A stretch of DNA of 64,000 bases from Cyanodermella asteris (taxonomy: Eukaryota > Ascomycota > Lecanoromycetes > Ostropales > Stictidaceae), in the NCBI GenBank assembly GCA_900618795.1, contig UYJD01000004.1, positions 1,261,110 to 1,325,109 of the forward strand, in the 5' to 3' direction. Positions 22,372 through 32,805 of the stretch are shown piece by piece; the stretch's first letter is position 1, and each line of letters opens with the position of its first letter. Made by a program: the position numbers and the translations under genes. The notes under the pieces were generated by a model. The model worked only from the letters and a program-made list of their open reading frames with translations. It made no database searches and was not told the DNA's origin.

Positions 22372-23472
22372 TCATTTCTTCTTTGGAGCGCCCCGAAGCG
22401 ACTGTCCCTGTCCTTGAAATTTAACCTCTCCGGAATCGTCATCTTCTTTGTCCTCGTCCGTATTCTTTTTGACCGGCTTGACAGAGTACCCGAAGAATAG
22501 CTTGTTTGGTGGTAGACGCAGTGGCTGCGGCCCATTTGTAGATCTCTTTGCCACTGGTGGTGCTGTAGAGGCAGAGCTCGGAACAGGCGTGCTCGGCTTA
22601 GGTGTTGGAGTCTTGGAGCTTTTCTTAGAGCTGAGCTTGTGTCCACCCGATAGGAAATGCGATGACACTGCTTTTGCACCAGCCGCAGCTTGAGTTGATC
22701 CAGGAGCGATGGAAGCGTAGTTGATAGCTTGGGCCATGGAACCTTGTGTGTGTAGCACACCACCCGATGGTAGTCCACCTGCGACCGAGCTCGCTGGTGT
22801 GCTGGTGCCGCTAGGTCGCTTGGGCTCTTCGTAGCCTACCGGCTTTGCGAAGTCCACCTCCAAGTCGGTCTCCAGTACAACGATAGCTTTCGAGTCGCTC
22901 TGGGGCTTGACTTCCAAGACTTTCATGTCATAGGTGTTGTCGTTGTAGGAGAATGCGAAGGTGTCACCTTGCGTCAAGCACGAATAATTTCGAAGAACGT
23001 TTTCCAATACCGCCTTAGGATCTGAGATGTCCAGGAAATCTGGCGACTGAGGCTCGAGCTTGATGAAAGATCCCGAGGGCAGGTCCGTGGACTTGACTTG
23101 GAGCAAGTCACCGGGTTCCAGCTCCAGAACCTGCATAAGCCAATACGGGAGATAGATCTTGCCCTCGTCGGCATTGAACTCCAGTACACCTGCGTGTGTG
23201 ACCTTCTCTTTCGCCCCGTTGATGAGCTCGAACATCAAAGGATATGATACGTGTAATCTGGATAATATGTCCAAGGCACTCGCTGGCATAATGAGCTTTC
23301 CGCCATAGTTGACATGATCCCTCTCAGGACCAGGGAACATGATGGTCGGATAGCATCGATAGTATTCGTCAAAGCGTCGTGTTGACATGCCTGCTCTCGG
23401 CATCATACCATAGCCTCCCATCATGCCTCCCATGCCCATAGGTACATCTTCACCAAAGTTCCCCCCAAACAT
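22372..23472 (-). CDS. UFD1: Ubiquitin fusion degradation protein UFD1
   Basis: An intronless 366-residue protein. UFD1 pairs with NPL4 as cofactor of the CDC48/p97 ATPase and helps extract ubiquitylated proteins, for example from the ER membrane. After a Gly/Met-rich start, residues from about 32 on form the conserved UFD1 N-terminal double-psi barrel (RCYPTIMFPGPERDHVNYGG, KIYLPYWLMQ, GDLLQVKS, SFIKLEPQSPDFLDISDPKA). The C-terminal third is low-complexity with Ser/Thr/Pro and the short motif PLRLPPNKLFFGY, then a Lys/Glu tail ending APKKK; NPL4 and CDC48 contacts lie in this region in known homologues. Length and order match fungal UFD1. Confidence 0.97.
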   Translation of the reverse strand: MFGGNFGEDVPMGMGGMMGGYGMMPRAGMSTRRFDEYYRCYPTIMFPGPERDHVNYGGKLIMPASALDILSRLHVSYPLMFELINGAKEKVTHAGVLEFNADEGKIYLPYWLMQVLELEPGDLLQVKSTDLPSGSFIKLEPQSPDFLDISDPKAVLENVLRNYSCLTQGDTFAFSYNDNTYDMKVLEVKPQSDSKAIVVLETDLEVDFAKPVGYEEPKRPSGTSTPASSVAGGLPSGGVLHTQGSMAQAINYASIAPGSTQAAAGAKAVSSHFLSGGHKLSSKKSSKTPTPKPSTPVPSSASTAPPVAKRSTNGPQPLRLPPNKLFFGYSVKPVKKNTDEDKEDDDSGEVKFQGQGQSLRGAPKKK

Positions 23473-24410
23473 GGTGGTGCTTGAGCCCGCTGCGGTGGCG
23501 GGGCGGTGAGCTTAGAAGTGATGGCGCGAGGTTGATTGTGTGATGTAAAGGAAGAACGGGTCGGAGGCTTGTCAAACTGAGAAGGGCAGCTTCTCAGGGA
23601 ATAAAGTAGGCAACAGTTGTGAGAGTGACAAATGGTGTTAGCAGCAAGCAGCAAGCACGCGTGCATACGAGGATGCGGAGGAGCAAGCTCCGGATTTTGG
23701 AGCTCCCGCCAATGACATAATGCGTCGCTTCTCACGTACCTTACAATTGTTACTAAAGTTGTGTCTACGGCAATGCACTTTACATATATTGGTACGTCAG
23801 TGACGAATCGAAGCCACCTCTAAGCTATCTAAAATAAGGCGTGAAACACGGGTCTGCTTCACCGTGCTCGCGTCCGATTTTATTTGACTTTCAGTCTTGC
23901 CAGCCTCGCGCACTTCTCACAAATTGCCGCATCCGCAACAAACACTAAGTAATAGTCGATCTGAAAGCCACCGCCGCCATATTGAGTTGAGTGGCGCAGC
24001 CCACACGGGTCCCTCTGATGTCGGTCGCCGCTACCGCCGTAATTCCCATATCCTAGTGTGGCCCTTGGCTGTTCGATGTACGATTCTTGCCAAAGCTGAA
24101 CATGCGATAGCGAAATCAGCAGTCGTGGTCATGGAACGAGGGTTCGAGTTCTATGCCCCTATGTTAAGTTGAGTCTGCTCGTTTGAGTTTACTAGCGTCA
24201 TGCCAGGCGTCAGATCAGTCCGACCTGCCCTCAAAGAAGCACTGACACTTGGCCAACTGGAAGCCCGCAGTGATTTGTTTGGAATTTCCAGACTGCAGCA
24301 TGGGATGAGGTTCGGACGCTATCGATTGACGACCTGCACCGTAGGGTAGTAGCGCTTGCTCAGATGCTTGTCATGATGATTTGTCGTTCAAGATGGAGCT
24401 GGTGGACAGC
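23473..24410. other. Intergenic: UFD1 promoter and GT32 3' flank
   Basis: A 938-base spacer with no supported gene. A short frame at 23897-24172 has no domain, and a tRNA B-box-like sequence near 24138 lacks the rest of a tRNA. Confidence 0.4.
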
Positions 24411-25364
24411 TTACTCATTCCAGCCATGTTTCCAGAAGCCTTCGAACAGGTGCCTCACATTGCCGTTTGGTACAGGGTGGGGAGAGCTTCCTGAATGCTC
24501 TTGGCCTCCGGCAAAGGCGTTGATAGGAAGAATCAGCACGTCTCCAAACAGCTTGGGCTCGCTCATTCTGGTGACATTCTTCCAGCCGATCTTTTCGCCT
24601 GATACCCTCGACAATTCTTTGAAGATCAGTCTCGTCCACGCCGAAGGACCGGTCGTTCGCGTCACTTCGCGATCGGTCGGCTGCATGGTTTGGAGAGTTG
24701 AGCCATGCTGCTCTACCAGATCACGCAGGTCTGCCGTGACCTGATCCACCATGGCAAGCAGCAACGGATGCTTTGCCCAGCTGTAGATAGTCCACTGACA
24801 AAATTGTACCGGCCAATCCATTCCGTTCCACTCCATAGAGCCGTGGCTTTCAGGGCCGTGAGAATCTCGTTGATCAAATTCGAGCCCTATTGCAGCGTGG
24901 GCTTTGCCCTTGTATTCTGCCGGGATCCAGTCAACAATCGGCCTGAGCGGGACAGCGTCAAGATCGGCGTATACGCCGCCGCGGGATGCCAAGGCGAGAT
25001 ATCTGAGATAATCGGACCTGAAAATGCGAGATCCAAGGGCGTTCCATGTCTGTTGGACATCAGGTCGCGATTTGAACTCGGACTCGACCAAGGCATCGCC
25101 GCTTTCTAAGTCGAGAAAAACATAATTACTCCCTGGATTCATCTCAACCCACTTCTGCTTGCGCTCTTCCGACCTCTCGTCCGGCTGGAAGCGTATTTGC
25201 CAAATATACGGTGAGTCCGATACCTCGGAAGACCATGCTGGGGCTGCTCGCCAATGGGGAAATGCCGGACCGCTGGATCGCCACATGAGTATAAAGAGAG
25301 CACAAGAAACAAGTATGCCCATGCCGAGCATTCGGCTCGAGGTCCCCCTACGGGTTACTGCCAT
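24411..25364 (-). CDS. Och1-like GT32 glycosyltransferase
   Basis: 317 residues, intronless. It is a type II membrane protein: a short cytosolic tail (MAVTRRGTSSR), one transmembrane segment (about residues 12-28), then a luminal catalytic domain. The GT32 family of Golgi alpha-mannosyltransferases (OCH1, HOC1, SUR1) is indicated by YIWQIRFQPDE, the IFRSDYLRYLALASRGGVYA block and the metal-binding DxD in YADLDA (D134, D136), plus a late HPLLLAMVDQV and TGPSAWTR. It probably adds mannose to glycoproteins or sphingolipids; the acceptor cannot be told from sequence. The start at 25364 is preferred because it puts the transmembrane anchor near the N-terminus; the frame stays open further upstream to 25559. 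Confidence 0.87.
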   Translation of the reverse strand: MAVTRRGTSSRMLGMGILVSCALFILMWRSSGPAFPHWRAAPAWSSEVSDSPYIWQIRFQPDERSEERKQKWVEMNPGSNYVFLDLESGDALVESEFKSRPDVQQTWNALGSRIFRSDYLRYLALASRGGVYADLDAVPLRPIVDWIPAEYKGKAHAAIGLEFDQRDSHGPESHGSMEWNGMDWPVQFCQWTIYSWAKHPLLLAMVDQVTADLRDLVEQHGSTLQTMQPTDREVTRTTGPSAWTRLIFKELSRVSGEKIGWKNVTRMSEPKLFGDVLILPINAFAGGQEHSGSSPHPVPNGNVRHLFEGFWKHGWNE

Positions 25365-26298
25365 GGCTACGAGCGAAATTGCGTGAAAAAGAATTGTAGA
25401 GAACGGGGGGGGGAAACAAGTTGCAGCGACAAACTGCTGGCACAAAGGCAGGGTTATCAGGTATTCTGTAAGTCTCACGGGCAAGGAGAAGGTTTCAAAG
25501 ACGGCCGACATGGTCTCCATTAATGTCAATTTCATCAGCAACAGCAAGCAGCTGACCATCGATTGCAGTCTTAGATAGATGGGTCAGTCGCAAAATCCAC
25601 AAGTACGCCTTAAACAGACCACGGTTTTAGTCTTACCCGGCTGCTCATATTGCCTACCTCGAGCAGGGTACCGTCGGGGCAGCAACTACCGTTGGCAGCA
25701 AAAAGAGCAGTAGGCGCGGCGCAGCAGTGGCACCGACGATAAATAATACTGGCGAGGTTGGTAAGCCAAAGAGTGTCGTGCATTTCTCAAAAACTGTTTG
25801 GGAGAAAGGTTCGCCCTTGACGCTGGGAGGTTGACACTAATAGCCGCGGTACCACGCCGCACCGGACTGAACCGCCGCCATCAGGCGCTCGAGAAGCTTG
25901 CGATCATAAGGCACATGCCGCTTCTTCTTCTCATCATCAACGCCAACTCCATGAAACCTCTTGAACGGGCTCCGAGATCTCTTCTGGGGTGACCAGTTCC
26001 TTCTCACTTACTGGGCGTATAACCAGCGTGGCTCCGACAGTCATGCCGTAGATTCAAGTCTCCTACCGCACTTCCCAGAGCTGGCTGTCCGCGCGCTAAG
26101 ACGAAACGGGGAATCACGCGAAATCTACATGACGAGTGACGGAGCTCAGCAACCGAGATCCACCAGCTATCAAGCAATGAGGACCTTCATGTAAATCTTG
26201 AAAGCACCAGAAACCTGGTGTGTTCTTCATTCGACATCTAGCAATAACTGCGATGAGACTCTGTAATTCATAGCTGTGCAACCCACATTAGTGATACC
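25365..26298. other. Divergent spacer between GT32 gene and LIN1
   Basis: A 934-base spacer between outward-facing starts, carrying a G9 run near 25407. No supported gene. Confidence 0.4.
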
Positions 26299-27696
26299 AT
26301 GAACGGCCGACAAGCTCCCCGGCCAAAGCGCGCCGGCGAAGACTTCGCGCGAAGCCATCATGCCGACACCGACGAGTCCAGCGCCTCCAAGAAAGTTCGC
26401 TTCGACACACGAAACCCCGCCGCCCTTGCCGCCGATGCTCCCGAAGATGACGCCGTCCTCGATGCGGACGAGATAGGACGACGCGGCGGACAAACCAAGC
26501 GCAATGCGGTCAACATCGATGGCTACGAGTCGGATAGCTCCAACGAGGGCTTTGACGCGCGCGCAAATGCCAAAGCGCAAGCTGGGAAGAAGAATGCTGG
26601 GCCGGGGTCGAAGGATGAGGAGGAAGACGACATGTTCGCCGACGTAGAGGAGCAGCGATTCCCGGATGGAGACGAGGACGAAGACACAGGGAAAAAGGGG
26701 AGGAGAAGGAGGGATGCGAAGTTGGTCGATGTGGACAGAGACGTGGACGGGCAGGAATCCAGTAGTCGATCGGGAGGACATATACGAGCAGACATCCTTG
26801 CAGACCCGGAACGAATAGGATCTGATGAAGTCGAAAGTGAGTCGAGCGAGGATGACGAAGAAGCTGAAGCGCAAAGAGCTGCAGTTGAGGATGGGATGGA
26901 CGAAGAACTTGGTGCAGGCGGAAAGAAACGTCATGTGCCCAGGCTCGAAGCGTTCAATCTTCGAGAAGAGAAGGAGGAAGGAGGCTTTGACGATCAGCAC
27001 AACTTTGTTCGCAAGGCTGCAGATCCTGATGCTGTCTACGACAATTGGCTTGAGGGGACGAACAAGAAGGAAGTCCGCCGGGCTAAAGAAGCGCACGAGC
27101 GTCGCCAAAAAGAGCAGCGTTCTAAGGACAAGGAAGATGACGCGATGCCCACTGCCGACATTCTACGCAATCTGATCCCACACATCGAGAGAAGCGAAAC
27201 TGTAATGGAAGCGCTAGCGAGGTTAGGCAGAGCCAAAGCCTCCAAGCAGGCTAAGAAGCCGAAGTGGAAATCAAAAAGAAAGGGCACGGAGATGGACGTG
27301 GACGAATCGAAAACGGGTATATCGGAAGAAGATGCAGCCGAACGCGGTAGACGCGATGCAGTGGAAGCGATCACAGATTCTGCAGATCGACTGATGAAGC
27401 GAGGTCACGAAGAAATATACGATGAGGAACGAGAAATGCTGACACGATTGTTTAAGCGAGAGACTGGCGAGGACTGGATTGACAAAGTCAACTCGGATGA
27501 GGTTGCCGAACCGTCGAGTTCAAATGTGTGGGAGTACAGATGGTCTGATGCACGTGATGGAGGAGATATTCATGGTCCGTACGATGGAGCCACAATGAAT
27601 GCTTGGAACGACGCCGGGTACTTTGGTGAAGGCGTAGTATTTCGGCCGGTGGGCGCCAACGACGAAGTTTGGAAAAGCGCTGTCCAGTTCAACTGA
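26299..27696 (+). CDS. LIN1: LIN1/CD2BP2-like U5 snRNP GYF-domain protein
   Basis: 465 residues, no intron. In yeast and human this family joins the U5 snRNP during its assembly and links it to other nuclear machinery. The N-terminal two thirds are charged and acidic (long Asp/Glu runs, NLS-like RPKRAG and GKKGRRRRD). The family signature RLEAFNLREEKEEGGFDD lies at about residue 215, followed by YDNWLEG. The C-terminal GYF domain holds WEYRW, GDIHGPYDGATMNAW, then GYF (about residues 398-431). Each marker comes in the order seen in Lin1/CD2BP2. It is convergent with RVB2, stop codons 187 bases apart. Confidence 0.92.
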   Translation: MNGRQAPRPKRAGEDFARSHHADTDESSASKKVRFDTRNPAALAADAPEDDAVLDADEIGRRGGQTKRNAVNIDGYESDSSNEGFDARANAKAQAGKKNAGPGSKDEEEDDMFADVEEQRFPDGDEDEDTGKKGRRRRDAKLVDVDRDVDGQESSSRSGGHIRADILADPERIGSDEVESESSEDDEEAEAQRAAVEDGMDEELGAGGKKRHVPRLEAFNLREEKEEGGFDDQHNFVRKAADPDAVYDNWLEGTNKKEVRRAKEAHERRQKEQRSKDKEDDAMPTADILRNLIPHIERSETVMEALARLGRAKASKQAKKPKWKSKRKGTEMDVDESKTGISEEDAAERGRRDAVEAITDSADRLMKRGHEEIYDEEREMLTRLFKRETGEDWIDKVNSDEVAEPSSSNVWEYRWSDARDGGDIHGPYDGATMNAWNDAGYFGEGVVFRPVGANDEVWKSAVQFN

Positions 27697-27883
27697 TTAA
27701 CTACACGAGCCGGTACGATTTTCGAGAAAAGTGGTCTGAGCATCCGAATCAATTGCGCATTGCTAGCGATATGACCCAAGCTCTGTGCGCCTGACGCCTT
27801 GCACCTAGACCCGAGCCAACCCAAACAGAATATTCTTACAAGGTCTATCATAGCTTTTCGTGTCCGGTTGTGCATGCAATATT

Positions 27884-29602
<1,719 letters not shown>

Positions 29603-31082
29603 CTAACGGCCCATGCTGCTTATTCTATCCGCTCGGTCCAAGCATTGGTTCATACTCTGCCAGAATGCCTCCACATTCAAACTATCTGGCACGAAGGTAA
29701 GTCTAGACTGTGTTTCTGAGGTTCTGACAGTTCTGCCTAGCTCTGAGTCGTCCCCGTGTTGTCCTGCGGTAATTACCTTCACATCCTCAGGCTTTGCCTC
29801 ATGGCTCGGAGGCGAGAACGCAAAGTTTGGTTCCACTTCTTCTCGATGAAGCACGGCTGCCACCGCCACAGGGTCGTGTCTATTGATTATCAGTCTACAT
29901 TATCTCACTGGCTTGATCCGCCGGTGCGTCAGCGAAGTTGGAGCGCACTTACAAAGGAGGTCCAGCTGTCAATCCGAATTTGGAAGAATAAGTATGCGCA
30001 AAGAAAACAAGCAGATCATGCATCATTTGGCGTAGTGGTGTTTGCCTTTTCCGTGGCCCATACAGCACCTGTTTCTGAACCTCTGTCGTCGCGAGAACAG
30101 TGTGTGTGAGGTCCAGGGGTACGACAATAACCTTGCCCTTGAGGTCCGGGTGACTCAAAACTGCCTCAGCGCTCTCAGGGTCGCAATAAATGTTGAACTC
30201 GGCCCATGGAGTGGTATTTCCAATGCGCTTCGGCTCCGGTGTGCCATCTGCCGATTGTGCTCCGATGGTCGCCAATGTGTCTTCGAAGGCTCCACCCATG
30301 AGACTGACACCAGCCAGATGACTTGCAACGGCAGGGTAGACAGCGAGGAGGAGAGCGACGTTGGTCAATGTACCAGTGGCAACTATCCACGGTGTTCCTG
30401 CAGGATGAGCCATAACCGCCTCATACATTGCAGTCACTGCAGAAACTGCCTGCCTTGTTCCTTGTGGGACCTCCTTGGGTGTCGGCAATAGGTCGGTGCC
30501 ATCAAGCCCGCTGTCGCCGTGAATGTCTGGCGCATGAACGGCAGGCCGACAGAAAGGCTTTGGAGTCCCGGGATAAATTGGGATATCAGGACAGCCAAAA
30601 GCACTCAGTAAGCTGGATGCATTCTTGGTCGTCTGCTCCAAGGAAGCGTTGCCATGGACAGTGCTGATACCTAAGAAATTGATGCTAGGGTGATGCGCGC
30701 ACATCAAGATTGCAAATGCGTCCTTCAGAACAGTCAGAAATTACTTCAACACGTGGTGCAGAGATTGATAGATGTTCGCGCTTGCAACATACATCGTGGC
30801 CTGCAGATTATCGTCAGCCGAGATTGAGCGCAGGCAGTCAAGCCGTGCTAGTGAAAAGACCATGGCAAATAAACACATTCCGAGTTATGCAACATGCTAC
30901 TCAGAAGGTGTACATAAGCAAAGGTCTTTGCCAGCACAAAATAACACAAGGTCTACCAGTCGGGTGACGCACGTGAAAGTAGTCCAGATTGAGACTTTGG
31001 GTAACTAGCGGGGTTTTGGAGGAGTTATTGGGCTTATACCTGGATCACAATCGAGCCAAATTGGCACTCGCTTCGATGCCAT
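29603..31082 (-). CDS. Inosine-uridine-type nucleoside hydrolase
   Basis: Exons (minus): 31040-31082, 30793-30800 (8 nt), 29953-30722 and 29603-29879; 365 residues. It splits ribonucleosides into base and ribose for purine/pyrimidine salvage. The calcium-binding DxDPGxDD motif is rebuilt as DCDPGHDDAFA (D11-D18) only when the 8-nt exon GCCACGAT is included; it supplies the rest of Gly15 plus His16 and Asp17. Further family marks: STVHGNASLEQTTKNA, PWIVATGTLTNVALLL, LMGGAF, WAEFNIYCDPESAEAV, and the late metal ligand in GPPLHDPVAVAAVL, which spans the last intron. It has no signal peptide and is likely cytosolic. It lies head-to-head with the WW-domain gene, 386 bases apart. Confidence 0.92.
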
Positions 31083-31468
31083 GTTCTGCGGTATTTCCGT
31101 ACAACCTGGAAGATTCTTTTTGCTAAATTCGGATAATGATGGTACCAGGAAACTGGCAATGCCGGGAGAGCGAGCCAGATCTCGTCTAGTCGAGACCAGA
31201 AGTGGCATCGGTTGAGGCTGTGCATGTGGCTCAATGCAGGTGGCGCGGCCCTCCATGCCCGAACGTCATGCTGCCCAGGCTGCGATGTGCTATATTTCAT
31301 CGTTTGTCTCGTTCAAGCCCTTTTCATTTCCGACGTGCGCTGTTTCACACCTTTTCAACTCACTCATTCGTTTCTCAGCACGGCGCCTGATATCAATTCC
31401 ATTTTATCTCCCTAAAGTTCGCTTATCTCAAAGCCCTGCCGTGCCAAAGGTTCCCCGCATCTCAACTC
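31083..31468. promoter_or_regulatory. Bidirectional promoter, nucleoside hydrolase / WW protein
   Basis: A 386-base spacer between two outward-facing starts. The half next to the WW gene is pyrimidine-rich (about 31290-31400). No gene seen. Confidence 0.45.
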
Positions 31469-32317
31469 ATGGACGCTCCACCACCAGGACCGCCGCCTCC
31501 TAAGGTACCTCCGGGATGGAAGGCAGTCTACAATGAGCAGTATTTAGAATGGTTTTACGTCAATACCTACACGAAGAAGTCACAATGGGACAAGCCAACA
31601 GAACCTGCAGTCGATCCGAATGCAGATGCACCTCCAACAGGCCCCCCGCCATCCAAAGGTGGAGCTCCGCATATCCCATCTCACTCACAGCCCGATACCG
31701 TTGGCGACGCTGAATTGGCCGCTCGTCTTCAAGCCGAGGAGCAAAATCGTGCGTCATCGCGCGGTGCTGCAGACAGCTACTACGGCCATGGTGCTGGCGC
31801 AATACCCTCGCACAGTCCACAGCCGCAATCATATTCGCAAGGAGGGCCACCGCCTCAGCTCCCACCACAGGATCAGCAGCAGCGCGGGTTGATGGGCAAG
31901 TTGATGGGGAAACTCGGAGGTAGCGGTAGCAGGCCTCAGCAGGGATACGCGCAACAGGGATATCCACAGCAAGGCTACGGCTATCCTCCACAGCCACAAT
32001 ATGGCCAAGGCCCGTACGGTCCTCCTCAGCCTGGATATGGCGGCTATCCACCTCAGCAATATCCGCCACAAGGCTACTACGGCGGTCCGCCGCAGCAATA
32101 TGCTCAAGCCCCTCCTAGAAAGTCGGGTATGGGTGCAGGCGGTGCCGCAGCGTTGGGTGTTGGCGGGGGTCTTGTGGGTGGTATGCTCTTGGCAGACGTG
32201 ATGAATGATCATGATGAGCACGAAGCGTACGAAGATGGAAGAGAAGATGGTTATGATCAGGGCTACGACAATGGTGCCGACGGTGGAGGAGATGATTTTG
32301 GCGGTGGTGACTTTTAA
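31469..32317 (+). CDS. WW-domain, Pro/Gln/Tyr-rich protein (Wwm1-like)
   Basis: 282 residues, no intron. One WW domain at about 14-46 (PPGWKAVYNEQYLEWFYVN, then SQWDKPTEP) with both signature tryptophans and the closing Pro. The middle is a disordered region with QQGYPQQGYGYPPQP-type repeats, followed by a Gly/Ala-rich hydrophobic stretch (GGAAALGVGGGLVGGMLLADV) and an Asp/Gly/Tyr-rich end DDFGGGDF. This plan matches fungal homologues of yeast Wwm1, a WW protein reported to interact with the metacaspase Mca1. Orthology is likely but rests on domain order only. The repeats suggest a phase-separating or adaptor protein (inference). Confidence 0.82.
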   Translation: MDAPPPGPPPPKVPPGWKAVYNEQYLEWFYVNTYTKKSQWDKPTEPAVDPNADAPPTGPPPSKGGAPHIPSHSQPDTVGDAELAARLQAEEQNRASSRGAADSYYGHGAGAIPSHSPQPQSYSQGGPPPQLPPQDQQQRGLMGKLMGKLGGSGSRPQQGYAQQGYPQQGYGYPPQPQYGQGPYGPPQPGYGGYPPQQYPPQGYYGGPPQQYAQAPPRKSGMGAGGAAALGVGGGLVGGMLLADVMNDHDEHEAYEDGREDGYDQGYDNGADGGGDDFGGGDF

Positions 32318-32805
32318 GATAGACCTTCTGTCATCAAGATATGGCAATGAGTTTTTAGCCTTAGTGCTCTCCCCAATTTCAGAAAGGTTGGCACAATCGC
32401 AGTATGCAGATTATTCTGTTCCTAAGAAGGAAGCCCTTACCAGGTTCACCTGACCTCGGAGTGAGTGCATCAGTTGGGCTATGTGAAACATATTTGTCCT
32501 AGGCCGATGAAGAGATAGACAACTCCTAAAGACGTTGAGTGTTTTCGAATAGCCTCATGACGCTAGGCGGGAAGAGGAAATACCGTTGAAGTGACGTAGC
32601 TCGTGCACAGCTTTGCGGACCCCAGTTCCGCCACATGCTGAACAATCGAGTTAACCCCCCATTAGACAAGCCAAGCCTATAATTATCAGATTCAAGTGGC
32701 AATTAACGGCCTTTCCATCCATCCGTCATCTTCCCGCACCCAACGCGCCCTTCGCATACTGTCCTTCTGCATTTCATGATCTGAGCACATACCACACTCC
32801 ACCAT
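32318..32805. other. Intergenic: WW gene 3' flank and SelO promoter
   Basis: A 488-base spacer; the last 100 bases before SelO are C-rich leader. No gene seen. Confidence 0.4.

Noticed and set aside
24100-24165. tRNA B-box-like GGTTCGAGTTC
   Set aside because: No A box, and no acceptor stem pairs with the sequence upstream.
26227-27108. 293-codon minus-strand frame over LIN1
   Set aside because: Shadow of the acidic LIN1 coding sequence; composition only.
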